Both the position numbers and the translations under genes were made by a program. From positions 1,820,001-1,884,000 of the forward strand of contig NZ_CP097149.1 of NCBI RefSeq assembly GCF_023370075.1: a stretch of DNA of 64,000 nt, read 5' to 3'. A model generated the notes under the pieces. The model did not search any database, was not told the origin of the DNA, and worked only from the letters and a program-made list of their open reading frames with translations. This DNA comes from Deinococcus sp. QL22 (GTDB lineage Bacteria; Deinococcota; Deinococci; Deinococcales; Deinococcaceae). Of the stretch, positions 31,645-43,851 are shown piece by piece (positions within the stretch are counted from its first letter, which is position 1; each line of letters opens with the position of its first letter).

Positions 31645-33105
31645 ATGGTTCAAACCGCCCTGAATGCCCTGCTGAACGCAGTTTCCTCTATGCTGGCGCT
31701 GGCGAGGCCGTTGGCGATCATTGCCGCTGGCTTGCTGCTGGCGCTGATTCTGATCGGTCTGCTTGACCGTGAACGCTTCCGGGCGGGCCTGAGTTGGGCG
31801 GGGGCGCGCCTGCCATTGCTGGGGCGCTGGGCGTTGGTGGCGCTGGCGGTGGGCGCGGGGGCATTGGCCCTGAACGTAACCCGGCGGGCCGTGGATGCCC
31901 GCCTGGGAGCGCAGCAATCGGCCCGCTATGCCAACGCTGCCGACCCGGATGGGGGCCAGACCACCCAACAGGCTCCCCGCGCCAGCCTGCTGAAAAGTAC
32001 GACCTACACGCGCTCGATTACGCTACCCGCCGAGGTCTACGCCCGCCTTCAGGTCAATGGCGGCTGGGAAACGCTGCTGCCCTACTTTGGCAACCCGAAT
32101 GGCCAGACCGTGCAGGACTTCCGCGAGGGCTTTACGCGCCGGGGCCGCAACCTGACCTACACCCGCGACGTGACCCTGCAAACCGAAGAACCCGTGAATC
32201 TGGACACCAGCAAAGTGCTGGCCGACCTGAAATTCGTAGACCCGGCGGGCGGGCGCGGCACGTACTACAACGCGGCCTTCAACGCCGATTACACCTTCAC
32301 CAACCCGCAAGCGGAGGCAGCCACATTGCGCTTCGCCTTCCCGCTGCCAGATGGAAGCGGCACCCTCAGCGGCTTCAAGCTGACCGTGAATGGCCAGGCC
32401 TATCGCGCCTCTGATCTGGCGGGCGGCAGCGTGTGGACGGGCGAAGTGGCGGCGGGCCAATCCGTGCGAGTGAATGTCACTTACCGCCATCAGGGGGCCA
32501 AAGGCTGGAGCTACCTGCTGGGCCAACGCCGCGAAAGCGTGAAGAATTTTGACCTGACCATCAACGCCGACAGGCCCGCCAAATTCCAACGCTACACCCT
32601 GTTTCCCACCAGCCAGACGCGCACGGCGCTGGGCATGGCACAGGTACTCCGCTGGCAACTGGAAGACGTGATTACCGCGCAGGACGTGGCGGTGGTGTTC
32701 ACGCAGGGCAGCATCCGCGAAACGCTGGGCAAACTGGGCCTCGTGGGGCCACTGGCCGTGCTACTTTCCGCGCTGCTGTGCGGTGGCTGGGCCATATCGC
32801 GCCGCCTGAACCTGCTGCCTTTGCCGCTGGCAGGCGCGGTGCTGGGCCTCAGCCTCGGCTTGGTGTTGGGCGGCGTCCTGACCTTTTATCTGCCCGTGCT
32901 GCTGGCCCAACTGCTGGGCGTGGGCGTGGGCCTTGCGCTGGCCGTGACCGCGCTGGGACGGCTTTATCTGGTACCGCTGGCGTTGGCCGCCGTGATTCCA
33001 TTGGGGTTCCTGAGTGGCGGCCATGCTTCGCTGCTGCTGGTGCTGCTGGCGGGGGCCACGTTGGTGCTGTTCCTGCGACTGGGGCGGGCAGGTCTAAAGG
33101 TCTAG
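31645..33105 (+). CDS. Integral membrane protein with large extracytoplasmic domain (CreD-like layout)
   Basis: 486 residues. Two N-terminal transmembrane segments (about 15-40 and 55-75) are followed by a 270-residue soluble, beta-rich domain (about 90-360) and four or five C-terminal transmembrane segments (about 370-480). The layout recalls CreD-family inner membrane proteins, but I cannot confirm membership. GGAGG lies 8 bases before the ATG. The last codons and stop are formed by a GGTCTAAAGGTCTAGGGTCT arm of the dispersed TAGACCC family, so the C-terminus may have been altered by repeat insertion. Confidence 0.65.
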   Translation: MVQTALNALLNAVSSMLALARPLAIIAAGLLLALILIGLLDRERFRAGLSWAGARLPLLGRWALVALAVGAGALALNVTRRAVDARLGAQQSARYANAADPDGGQTTQQAPRASLLKSTTYTRSITLPAEVYARLQVNGGWETLLPYFGNPNGQTVQDFREGFTRRGRNLTYTRDVTLQTEEPVNLDTSKVLADLKFVDPAGGRGTYYNAAFNADYTFTNPQAEAATLRFAFPLPDGSGTLSGFKLTVNGQAYRASDLAGGSVWTGEVAAGQSVRVNVTYRHQGAKGWSYLLGQRRESVKNFDLTINADRPAKFQRYTLFPTSQTRTALGMAQVLRWQLEDVITAQDVAVVFTQGSIRETLGKLGLVGPLAVLLSALLCGGWAISRRLNLLPLPLAGAVLGLSLGLVLGGVLTFYLPVLLAQLLGVGVGLALAVTALGRLYLVPLALAAVIPLGFLSGGHASLLLVLLAGATLVLFLRLGRAGLKV

Positions 33106-33245
33106 GGTCTGAGGTGATGGGGCGGGAGCGTGGAAGGTGGGGAAAGCCCACCAGATACGCTGTTCACCCCACTCTGGGGGCCGTTGCGAAGCAACCGGGG
33201 GGTTGCCTCAATGCAAAAAGGCAACTCCCCCACTTTTCCCACGTT

Positions 33246-33875
33246 CTACGATCTACCAACGACCTTCCGCTTCCGGTGCAACACCGCCGCCGCCACCACC
33301 CCGGCCACAAAGCCGAACAGGTGTGCTTCCCACGAAATCTCCGGGTTGCCCGGCAGCACGCCCCACAGCGCCCCGCCGTACAGCAGCAGGGCCACCGCAG
33401 CGGCGATGATGGCCGACGCCGAACGTTCCCACCAACCCGCGCCCAGCAGGTAGGCGAGGTAGCCGAACACCAGTTCGCTGGCCCCCAGATGCACGCTGCC
33501 GCCGCGTCCGAACAGCCAGACCAGGCCGCCGCCCAAGGCCACGATAATGAGCGTTGCCAGCAAAAAGCGCCACAGCCCGCGCAGGGCCGACATGAAGGCG
33601 AGGACGGCTACGGGTACGGTATTCGCCAGCAGATGATCGAAACCGCCGTGCAAAAACGGGGCGCTGAAGATGTGACTCAGGGCGTCCGGGTTGCGCGGCA
33701 GGATGCCGTAATTGTCCAGTGCGCCGCCCAACACAAACTGATCGGTGATTTCTTGCAGCCACAGCCCAGCAACCAACAGCGCCGTAACCACGCCAGCTTG
33801 TACCACAGGCGGGCGGCGGGTGCGAACAGGCGGCGTATTTGGGGGATAAACGCTGGGCGGCGGCGGGGAGCGCAT
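33246..33875 (-). CDS. Rhomboid family intramembrane serine protease
   Basis: 209 residues with a Pro-rich cytoplasmic N-terminus and six hydrophobic segments. Catalytic serine S133 is in [10 protein letters not shown] and the histidine H185 in [16 protein letters not shown] (N85) supplies the oxyanion Asn. The serine motif is G-A-S-E rather than the common G-x-S-G, a tolerated but noteworthy change. TAGACT six bases before the ATG suggests a leaderless start. The substrate is unknown. Confidence 0.88.
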   Translation of the reverse strand: MRSPPPPSVYPPNTPPVRTRRPPVVQAGVVTALLVAGLWLQEITDQFVLGGALDNYGILPRNPDALSHIFSAPFLHGGFDHLLANTVPVAVLAFMSALRGLWRFLLATLIIVALGGGLVWLFGRGGSVHLGASELVFGYLAYLLGAGWWERSASAIIAAAVALLLYGGALWGVLPGNPEISWEAHLFGFVAGVVAAAVLHRKRKVVGRS

Positions 33876-34050
33876 GGGGTCAGTCTAAAGACCCCGCCGC
33901 CTAGCCACATGCAGGATGCAGATGATTGTCCTGCTTTGGCCCTGACGCGGCCCAGTTCCCTGCACATCATCTGATCCGTCCCTCACACACGTACACTCAA
34001 TGGAACCGCTCCCAGCGCGGCTTTTTGGCTGCGGCGTGTTACGGTCAGGT

Positions 34051-35088
<1,038 letters not shown>

Positions 35089-35109
35089 AGAGCAGTTGAA
35101 ACGAAGACA

Positions 35110-35143
35110 GGGGAATGTGGGCTCACATTTGCCCACATTCCCC
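35110..35143. terminator. Bidirectional terminator hairpin between glpX and treS
   Basis: GGGGAATGTGGGC and GCCCACATTCCCC form a perfect 13-bp stem with an 8-base loop between two convergent genes. The T tract is weak on both sides. Confidence 0.7.
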
Positions 35144-35162
35144 TGTTCACTTGTGGCCTGCC

Positions 35163-36833
<1,671 letters not shown>

Positions 36834-36947
36834 GAGCGCGAGTTTAACCGATTCAGAAGGGGGGGCTGGGGGGAGAGGATGGGCACTCGTCTGCACTGCC
36901 CGTCTCACGCGCCCCCTTCCGCGATCTGGGCAAGTGACCTACACGAC

Positions 36948-36961
36948 GTGAACTAGTTCAC
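36948..36961. promoter_or_regulatory. Perfect 14-bp palindrome GTGAACTAGTTCAC
   Basis: It lies 25 bases before the HTH-protein gene at 36986 and within the region between that gene and treS. Its position fits an operator at the -35 end of the promoter. Autoregulation by the neighbouring HTH protein is a natural guess. Confidence 0.55.
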
Positions 36962-36985
36962 CTCAAATAATGTAAGAATTTATAC

Positions 36986-37633
36986 ATGGACAAGTCGTTG
37001 CCTGCTGCTCTGCGCCCCTTGCCCGCAACAAGCAAGCTGGTGTGGCTCTATATCCATCAATATCCCGGCCACCACAGCGTTCGCAGCTTAGAGGCCGCAT
37101 TGGGCAGCACGGCGGGCCGCGCCCTTCCTACGTTGTTGCGAGCGGGCCTGCTGGTTCAGCAAGAGGCCCCGATGGGCAGACGCCCCGGCAAATACCGCAC
37201 GGTCTTTCTGCCGGAGCAGTCGAAAGAGAGTGAGGGGAGCGTGCCCATTTCTGCCCCTGTGCTTGACGGAATGGCAGTGTGTGTCCTGCACAGCGACAGC
37301 AATTTTGCAGACCTCCATCTTCTGTGGCAACGCGCTAACGATTCGGGGGTGCGGCGCATGGTGCTGCAGCTGGAAGCAGAGTCTCCAGTCTATGCCGATG
37401 ACGACAATAAGTTGAATGTCCGCGTGCTTCACACTGAACACTGGCCCAATTGGTCAAGTTTGGATGCCGAACAGACCTTGGCGGTCGCCCACGTGATCGC
37501 TCGGCGGGCAGCCGTCGATCCGTTCCTCAATGCCACTTTTCGGAAGGCAATGGAGCAGCGGAACCGGATGGGCTTCTGGTTTTTAGAGGATACGAAGTAT
37601 GCGCCGATCGCTGACCCAGAGCAGATGAATTGA
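36986..37633 (+). CDS. Putative winged-helix DNA-binding protein of unknown family
   Basis: 215 residues. The first 75 residues look like a winged helix (SKLVWLYIHQYPGHHSVRSLEAALGSTAGRALPTLLRAGLLVQQE then the basic wing MGRRPGKY). The remaining 140 residues are unassigned. No -10/ATG spacing is clear, but the upstream 30 bases are AT-rich (TAAGAAT, TTATAC). The gene ends 6 bases before the convergent gene at 37639. It is a likely local regulator whose effector domain is unknown. Confidence 0.6.
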   Translation: MDKSLPAALRPLPATSKLVWLYIHQYPGHHSVRSLEAALGSTAGRALPTLLRAGLLVQQEAPMGRRPGKYRTVFLPEQSKESEGSVPISAPVLDGMAVCVLHSDSNFADLHLLWQRANDSGVRRMVLQLEAESPVYADDDNKLNVRVLHTEHWPNWSSLDAEQTLAVAHVIARRAAVDPFLNATFRKAMEQRNRMGFWFLEDTKYAPIADPEQMN

Positions 37634-37638
37634 TGGTG

Positions 37639-38115
37639 TCAAACCTGCTCTGATCGCCACGTCTGCGCCTCTAGCCCCTGCATATACGCCTGCCAGTGCG
37701 GAAGCGTGCGCCGAATCGGGGCGGGCAGCGCATAGAGTCTGAGTTGAAACTCGCGCCAGTTGGGGCCGTGTGTGCAAAGAATCTGGGCCTCGTGGTGGTG
37801 CAGGAAGGGGCGGGCCAGTTCGCGGCCCCGTGCAGGCACAATCAGCTGAGCGCCCAAGGTGGGGTTGTCCAGCGTAAAACGCCCGGTGCGCCGCTCGTAG
37901 TTCAATTCGCCTTCCGGCAAGGAGAGGGTGAGACCCGTGCTGTGCAGCGTCAGGCTGTGCCGATTTATGAAATTGAGAGTGTAGGCACTGCTGCCCGTCG
38001 GCATCGGAGTTTTCCGGTAGCCCAAGCCAGTCAGGTCGCCGCGCCGCGCGTCCAGGCCCAGTAGCCAAAACTGAACGGCCAGGGGGCAGCGGGGGAGGGT
38101 GTGGAACCTTGCCAT
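37639..38115 (-). CDS. Uncharacterised protein sharing a zinc-type operator with the COG0523 GTPase
   Basis: 158 residues, no recognised domain, no signal peptide. [15 protein letters not shown] segment (about 103-116) groups three His, a Cys and another His, a possible metal site. Its ATG (38113-38115) directly abuts the left arm of a perfect operator whose right arm overlaps the ATG of the zinc GTPase. TATTAT lies seven bases before the ATG, so its message is probably leaderless. Context therefore argues for a role in zinc starvation. Function otherwise unknown. Confidence 0.65.
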   Translation of the reverse strand: MARFHTLPRCPLAVQFWLLGLDARRGDLTGLGYRKTPMPTGSSAYTLNFINRHSLTLHSTGLTLSLPEGELNYERRTGRFTLDNPTLGAQLIVPARGRELARPFLHHHEAQILCTHGPNWREFQLRLYALPAPIRRTLPHWQAYMQGLEAQTWRSEQV

Positions 38116-38147
38116 ATATTTGATAATAGCTTATCATTATCAAATAT
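38116..38147. promoter_or_regulatory. Perfect 12-8-12 inverted repeat, probable Zur/Fur-family operator
   Basis: ATATTTGATAAT (38116-38127) and ATTATCAAATAT (38136-38147) are exact complements around AGCTTATC. The site resembles Fur-family boxes (GATAAT..ATTATC). The right arm includes the first two bases of the GTPase ATG, and the left arm directly follows the divergent start codon. It covers both putative -10 regions, so one bound repressor could silence both leaderless genes. Zinc as the signal is inferred from the downstream znu genes. Confidence 0.75.
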
Positions 38148-39225
38148 GACCAGTCTTGCCCCCAGCGACCCGCGCCATCCCCCCGCCGTTTCCGTTCCTA
38201 TTACCGTCCTGTGCGGCTTTCTGGGTGCAGGCAAAACCACACTGCTCAATCATCTGCTGACCCAGACGGAAGGCCGCAACGTTGCCGTGATCGTCAACGA
38301 GTTTGGCGCGGTCAACATAGACGCCAGTCTGGTCGTCAAAACCGATGAGCAAACCATCGAACTCAGCAACGGCTGCATCTGTTGCACCCTGCGCGGCGAC
38401 CTGCTGCAGGCCGTTCACGATCTGCTGGAAACCCGCCAACTCGACCATATCCTGATCGAATCGACGGGGATTGGCGAGCCGCTGCCGATTGCCCAGAGCT
38501 TTTGCCTGACCCCCGAAGAATTGGAGCTGGAGCCTGAACCCGGCCAAGCGCCGATTCCCAATCTGTTGGGCCGCGTGCATGTGGACGCGATGGTCACGGT
38601 GGTCGACGCCGCGCAGTTTTTCCCGCTCTGGAACCTCTCCGAGAGCATTCCGGGCGATGAACAGGAACGCGGATACGGCGAACTCCTGGCCGAACAGATC
38701 GAATTTGCCGACCTGATCGTGCTGAACAAGCTGGATTTGGCCTCGGCAGACGACGTGCAGAGGTTGCGCGAACTCGTCACCATTACCAATCCCCGCGCCC
38801 GTGTGCTGGAAGCAGTGCGCGGCAGGGTAGAGGCCGACGCCGTGCTGAACGTCAATCTGTTCGACTTTGAAGCCGCCAGTCAGCTCGATTCCTGGATGGA
38901 AGAACTGGAAAAAGAACACACGCCAGAATCGGAGAGCTACGGCCTCGGCACGCACATTTACCGCCGCGACCAACCCTTCGACGCCGACGCCTTTCACCGG
39001 GCGCTGACCAATGGATTGCCGCACAACGTCATTCGTTCCAAGGGCTGGATCAATCTGGGCAACGGCGTGGCGACCTTATGGAACCACACGGGCCGCCAAC
39101 TGGCGCTGGAACAGGCCGGAGAGTGGCTGAGTGCGGATCAGGCCTTCAGCGAAATCGTGTTTATTGGCCAGGAGCTGGACGGCGCGGCCCTAGACGCCCT
39201 GTTAGATGGGGCGCTCCAGGCGTGA
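38146..39225 (+). CDS. COG0523 family GTPase (CobW/YciC/ZagA-like zinc metallochaperone)
   Basis: 359 residues. Walker A is GFLGAGKT (24-31), followed by the metal-binding C77-I-C-C80 motif, a switch segment [14 protein letters not shown] for guanine recognition, and a C-terminal CobW_C domain ([16 protein letters not shown]...). Members in zinc loci hand zinc to client enzymes under starvation. It is adjacent to a cysteine-poor L28 and znuACB and sits under the 12-8-12 operator, which fits a zinc-responsive member. The ATG at 38146 is inside the operator, implying a leaderless message. Confidence 0.92.
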   Translation: MTSLAPSDPRHPPAVSVPITVLCGFLGAGKTTLLNHLLTQTEGRNVAVIVNEFGAVNIDASLVVKTDEQTIELSNGCICCTLRGDLLQAVHDLLETRQLDHILIESTGIGEPLPIAQSFCLTPEELELEPEPGQAPIPNLLGRVHVDAMVTVVDAAQFFPLWNLSESIPGDEQERGYGELLAEQIEFADLIVLNKLDLASADDVQRLRELVTITNPRARVLEAVRGRVEADAVLNVNLFDFEAASQLDSWMEELEKEHTPESESYGLGTHIYRRDQPFDADAFHRALTNGLPHNVIRSKGWINLGNGVATLWNHTGRQLALEQAGEWLSADQAFSEIVFIGQELDGAALDALLDGALQA

Positions 39226-39268
39226 GAGCCGCACAAAGCACCCTGTCTCTCAATCTTCTCTTGCCCGA

Positions 39269-39291
39269 ATATGATAAGGATGTATCAATAT
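39269..39291. promoter_or_regulatory. Second zinc-type operator overlapping the rpmB start
   Basis: ATATGATA (39269-39276) and TATCAATAT (39283-39291) form an imperfect inverted repeat. Its right arm runs into the ATG of the L28 gene, as at 38136 (TATCAA..TATG in both). It suggests that rpmB-znuA have their own repressed leaderless promoter. Confidence 0.6.
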
Positions 39292-39535
39292 GAGCCGTGA
39301 ATGTTACCTGACTGGAAAAAAGAACCTCGTGGTGAATGCCGTGACGCGCCGGGGGAAAGCGCGTGCTGCGGGCGGGGTGGGCCGCAAAGTGACGGGCGTG
39401 ACCAAGCGCACCCAGAAAGCCAACCTACAAAAGAAAGCCATTCGGGAGCAGGGCGTAGAAAAGACCGTGTGGCTCAGCGCCCACGCCATCCGCACGCTGG
39501 AAAAAGGCGGCTTTCCGGGCGTGGAACTCGCATGA
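39290..39535 (+). CDS. rpmB: 50S ribosomal protein L28, zinc-independent-type paralogue
   Basis: 81 residues. [25 protein letters not shown] and the C-terminal [15 protein letters not shown] identify L28. It has one cysteine only, so the paired CxxC zinc ribbon is lacking. Such C-minus paralogues replace the zinc-binding form under zinc starvation and free zinc. The setting between a COG0523 GTPase and ZnuA agrees. Its stop overlaps the znuA ATG. Confidence 0.92.
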   Translation: MSRECYLTGKKNLVVNAVTRRGKARAAGGVGRKVTGVTKRTQKANLQKKAIREQGVEKTVWLSAHAIRTLEKGGFPGVELA

Positions 39536-40428
39536 AGATTCTCCTTCTTGCCGGAGCGTTGGCACTGGGGACGGCTCAGGCTGCGCCCCTCAGCGTCAGC
39601 GCCACCACCACCATCCTCGCTGATTTTGTGCGTGTGGTCGGCGGAAACCGGGTGTCGGTCAATGTGATCGTGCCTGCGGGCGGCGACACCCACACTTTTC
39701 AGCCGTCTACTGCCGTGATTCGTGCGCTGGCGGGCAGCCGCGCCCTGTTCATCAACGGCGCGGGGCTGGAGCCCTGGCTGCCCAAACTGACGGCCTCTGC
39801 GCCGGGGGTACGGGTGGTCACGCTGACCAACAGTCTGAAACTGCATGAGGCGGGCGAAGAAGGCCACGACGACCATGCCGGGGAAGAGGAGCACGGCGCG
39901 TTCGACCCCCATGCGTGGTGGGATGCGGCGTTGGTGGCCGGATACGTACGGAATGTGCGGGTGGCCCTGACCGCGCTCGATCCTGCCAGAAAAACCGTAT
40001 ACGCCAACAACGCCGCCACCTACCTGAAGCAGCTGAGCGCCGCCGACGCCTACGCCAAAGCGCAGTTTGCCCGGATTCCGGTGGCCCGCCGCACCATCGT
40101 GACCAACCACGACTCCCTGCATTACTTGGCCGAACGCTACGGCCTGAAGATCGTGGGGGCCGTGATTCCGGGCATCAGCACCGAGCGCGAGCCGAGTGCG
40201 CGGGAGTTGGCGGGCCTGGCCCAGACGGTTAAAAAGAGCGGCGTGCGCGTCATTTTTACCGAAAACACCGTCAATGCCCGCCTGGCCCAAACGCTGGCCC
40301 GCGAAACGGGCATTACCATTGCCCCGGCCCTCTACACCGACGCGCTGGGGCCAAAAGGCAGCGTGGGCGACAGCTACCTCAACGCCTTCCGCTTCAACGT
40401 AGATACGATGGTCAAGGCGCTGAAGTAA
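39532..40428 (+). CDS. znuA: Zinc ABC transporter substrate-binding protein
   Basis: 298 residues, cluster A-I binding protein. It has a signal peptide ([17 protein letters not shown]), a His-rich loop with acidic residues (about 103-126, [21 protein letters not shown]) and the conserved [14 protein letters not shown] motif. It captures Zn2+ (possibly Mn2+) outside the membrane for ZnuBC. No lipobox is visible. The ATG overlaps the rpmB stop (ATGA), fixing the start. Confidence 0.94.
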   Translation: MKILLLAGALALGTAQAAPLSVSATTTILADFVRVVGGNRVSVNVIVPAGGDTHTFQPSTAVIRALAGSRALFINGAGLEPWLPKLTASAPGVRVVTLTNSLKLHEAGEEGHDDHAGEEEHGAFDPHAWWDAALVAGYVRNVRVALTALDPARKTVYANNAATYLKQLSAADAYAKAQFARIPVARRTIVTNHDSLHYLAERYGLKIVGAVIPGISTEREPSARELAGLAQTVKKSGVRVIFTENTVNARLAQTLARETGITIAPALYTDALGPKGSVGDSYLNAFRFNVDTMVKALK

Positions 40429-40507
40429 TCTCCCGCCGCCTGCCTGTCTTGCTGTGCATCTTGATTCCGCCTTCGCATTATCACCCTGCACGCGCTATGC
40501 TGGCCGG

Positions 40508-41230
40508 ATGCTGGGCGTAGACCATCTGACCGTGCAATACGGTTCCCATACGGCGCTGGAAGACGCCACAGTGCGCTTCGAGGCGGGCCAATTCAGCGCC
40601 GTGATCGGCCCTAACGGTGCGGGCAAAAGTACCCTGCTGAAGACGATGGTGGGCCTCTTGCCCGACCCCAGCGGCAGCGTGCGATTCGATGCTGGTCACA
40701 CTGCCCAGAGTTGCGTGTCTTACGTGCCGCAGCAGCAAACGCTGGACTGGGGCTTTCCCGTAACCGTGTGGGACGTCGCCATGATGGGCCGCACCGGACG
40801 CCTCGGCTGGTTGCGCTGGCCCAGCAAAGCTGACCGGGCGCGGGTGGTGGCGGCCCTGAAGGAAACGGGCGTGTACGAACTGCGGGGCCGTCATATCGGC
40901 GCACTCAGCGGGGGGCAGCGTCAGCGGGTGCTGCTGGCCCGGATGCTGGCCCGCGACGGCCATCTGCTGCTGCTGGATGAACCTCTGACCGGAGTGGACG
41001 CCGCCACGCAGGAGCAATTGATGGGCCTGCTGCGGGCACAGGCAGACCGGGGCCGCGCCGTGGTCATGGTTACGCACGACTTGGAGCAGGCACGGCGATG
41101 GTGCGACCATCTGGTTTTGGTGAACCGCCGCATCATTGCCGATGGCACCCCCGACGAGGTGTATACGCCGCGCAACATAGAAGCCACCTTCAGCAGCAGT
41201 CATCTGGGCCACACCCACGCGGGAGCCTGA
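40508..41230 (+). CDS. znuC: Zinc ABC transporter ATP-binding protein
   Basis: 240 residues. Walker [11 protein letters not shown]-loop in VPQQQTLDW, signature [14 protein letters not shown], Walker [13 protein letters not shown] and H-loop VTHD are all present. It energises the transporter. TATGCT lies six bases before the ATG at 40508, so it may have its own leaderless promoter 80 bases after znuA as well as read-through. A longer in-frame start at 40454 is rejected. Confidence 0.94.
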   Translation: MLGVDHLTVQYGSHTALEDATVRFEAGQFSAVIGPNGAGKSTLLKTMVGLLPDPSGSVRFDAGHTAQSCVSYVPQQQTLDWGFPVTVWDVAMMGRTGRLGWLRWPSKADRARVVAALKETGVYELRGRHIGALSGGQRQRVLLARMLARDGHLLLLDEPLTGVDAATQEQLMGLLRAQADRGRAVVMVTHDLEQARRWCDHLVLVNRRIIADGTPDEVYTPRNIEATFSSSHLGHTHAGA

Positions 41231-41247
41231 TGGGGGCGGGAAGAGAT

Positions 41248-41330
41248 GGTCAAAGGGTCAAAGGGTCTGAGGGTCTGAGAACAACCACCCCCCAGAGGTT
41301 CTGTGCTTTTGCCCTTAGACCCTTAGACCA
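41248..41330. repeat. TAGACCC-arm inverted repeat inside the znu operon
   Basis: GGTCAAAGGGTCAAAGGGTCTGAGGGTCTGAG (41248-41279) faces CCCTTAGACCCTTAGACC (41312-41329). The spacer is short and unlike the 47728 and 52571 copies. It separates znuC from znuB. Confidence 0.6.
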
Positions 41331-41374
41331 AGCCCCGACCAACTCAACTGCGTTCCCCACCACAAGGCACATTC

Positions 41375-42184
41375 ATGGACTGGCTGACTGACCCCCTGCA
41401 ATTCGGATTTTTCGTGCGGGCGCTGCTGGCTGTCGTGCTGGTCAGTGTGCTGTGCGCCTTGGTGGGCGTGTGGGTAGTGCTGCGCGGCCTCAGCTACATT
41501 GGCGACGCCATGAGCCACGCCGTATTTCCCGGCATCGTCGGGGCCTTTTTGGCGGGCGGAAATTTGCTGGTAGGTGCGCTGATCGCTGCTGTTTTCACGG
41601 CTCTGGGCATCGGCGCAGTGGGACGGCAGAGTGGTCTGAAGCAAGACAGCGCCATCGGCATCGTGTTCGTGGGCATGTTCGCGCTGGGCGTGGTGATGCT
41701 GTCGCGCGCGCCCACCTTTACCACCGACCTCAGCAACTTCCTGATCGGCAACCCATTGGGCGTTACCCCAGCCGACTTGTGGGGCGCATTGGCGGTCACG
41801 CTGGTCGTCGGCACCATCCTCACCGCCATGCAAAAGGAACTCCTGCTGGCGTCCTTCGACCCCACCGAGGCCCGCGCCATCGGCCTTCCGGTGCGCCGCC
41901 TGGAGAGCTTGCTGCTGATTCTGATCGGGTTGGTGGTCGTGCTGACCGTGCAGTTGGTAGGCACGACCCTCAGCGTCAGCCTGCTGATTACCTCCAGCGC
42001 CTCGGCCCGCCTGCTGTCGCGCAGCCTCCGTACCATGATCGGGTTGGCCGCCCTGCTGGGCACGTTGGGCGGCGTGGTGGGTCTGTATCTCAGCTATTAC
42101 GTGAACACGGCTCCCGGCGCGACCATCGTGCTGGTCAACACGGCGCTGTTTTTGTCGGCGTTGGCTTTCCGCAAGCGAGACTGA
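41375..42184 (+). CDS. znuB: Zinc ABC transporter permease
   Basis: 269 residues, ABC-3 family permease with about eight transmembrane segments. The signatures [27 protein letters not shown] and [16 protein letters not shown] (coupling region) are present. It forms the zinc channel with ZnuC. It lies 144 bases after znuC, across a repeat element; no promoter is obvious. Confidence 0.93.
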   Translation: MDWLTDPLQFGFFVRALLAVVLVSVLCALVGVWVVLRGLSYIGDAMSHAVFPGIVGAFLAGGNLLVGALIAAVFTALGIGAVGRQSGLKQDSAIGIVFVGMFALGVVMLSRAPTFTTDLSNFLIGNPLGVTPADLWGALAVTLVVGTILTAMQKELLLASFDPTEARAIGLPVRRLESLLLILIGLVVVLTVQLVGTTLSVSLLITSSASARLLSRSLRTMIGLAALLGTLGGVVGLYLSYYVNTAPGATIVLVNTALFLSALAFRKRD

Positions 42185-42198
42185 TAGGGGAGAGGACG

Positions 42199-42618
42199 TC
42201 AGCCTTGGCCTTCCAACCAGGCAAAAACGTCCACGCTATTCCCGTCCGGGTCGGTCACAGTGGCGTAGCGTTGGCCCCAAAAAGCGTCGTAGGGCGCGGT
42301 TTCTACCTCGTAGCCCTGCGCCTGCAACCGTTCGCACGCCGCGTCTACCTCTGCCGGAGTGCCCGCTTCCAGCGCCGCTCCTATGCGGGCCTGACCTTTT
42401 GGCGGAGCCACCCAACCCGGATACACCCGCTGCACCAAGTCTTCTGTTTCCCACGCGATTCGCAGGCCGTTCTGGTCAATTTCCACGTGTTGTTCCGGCC
42501 CGCCCTCCGAATTCAAATGCGCTCCAGCGGGAATCGGCAGCCCCAGCGTGCGGTAAAAGTCTAGGCTGCGCTCCAGGTCGGCCACCACAAACGAGACGTA
42601 ATTGAAGGTCAGGGGCAT
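42199..42618 (-). CDS. VOC (glyoxalase/bleomycin resistance) family protein
   Basis: 139 residues, single-module VOC fold: FNYVSFVVADLERSLDFYRTLGLPI at the start and YATVTDPDGNSVDVFAWLEG at the end. The substrate is unknown. It converges with znuB and is not obviously part of the zinc locus. Confidence 0.88.
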   Translation of the reverse strand: MPLTFNYVSFVVADLERSLDFYRTLGLPIPAGAHLNSEGGPEQHVEIDQNGLRIAWETEDLVQRVYPGWVAPPKGQARIGAALEAGTPAEVDAACERLQAQGYEVETAPYDAFWGQRYATVTDPDGNSVDVFAWLEGQG

Positions 42619-42666
42619 GGGGCAATTCTGTCATCTTCAGAAAGAGCCAGCCCTCATCTTGTAGCC

Positions 42667-42693
42667 AAAAAAACCGCCCCACAAAGGAGGCGG
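42667..42693 (-). terminator. Rho-independent terminator of the nitroreductase gene
   Basis: On the minus strand CCGCC pairs with GGCGG and runs into TTTTTTT. It lies 30 bases after the nitroreductase stop. Confidence 0.75.
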
Positions 42694-42723
42694 CCAACGG
42701 AGAAGGTTTGATTTGCGTCAAAC

Positions 42724-43344
<621 letters not shown>

Positions 43345-43351
43345 AGGAAGA

Positions 43352-43380
43352 ACAATAATGCAAGTGCTTTACATTGTCAA
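43352..43380 (-). promoter_or_regulatory. Sigma-70 promoter of the nitroreductase gene
   Basis: TTGACA (43380-43375), a 17-base spacer and TATTGT (43357-43352) on the minus strand. Only 7 bases separate the -10 from the ATG, so the transcript should be leaderless. The spacer contains the TGTAAAGCACT repeat. Confidence 0.8.
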
Positions 43381-43429
43381 GCGGTGTAATCTGCGCCGCA
43401 GTGTGTCCGGCGTTTAGGTGTAAAGTACT
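43363..43429. promoter_or_regulatory. Paired inverted TGTAAAG(C/T)ACT boxes between nitroreductase and hxlR genes
   Basis: AGTGCTTTACA (43363-43373) and TGTAAAGTACT (43419-43429) are inverted copies with one mismatch. Each overlaps the core promoter of the gene on its side. They are probable operators of the HxlR-type regulator. Confidence 0.6.
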
Positions 43430-43432
43430 GTC

Positions 43433-43849
<417 letters not shown>

Positions 43850-43851
43850 CC

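Noticed and set aside
34000..34050. N-terminal extension of glpX to an ATG at 34000
   Set aside because: The added residues have no family similarity, and the ATG at 34051 has a suitable -10.
37583..38143. Alternative minus-strand frame over the unknown zinc-locus gene
   Set aside because: Its start lies inside the operator, and its translation is Pro/Arg-rich without order. The frame 37639-38115 has better composition and a start placed exactly against the operator.
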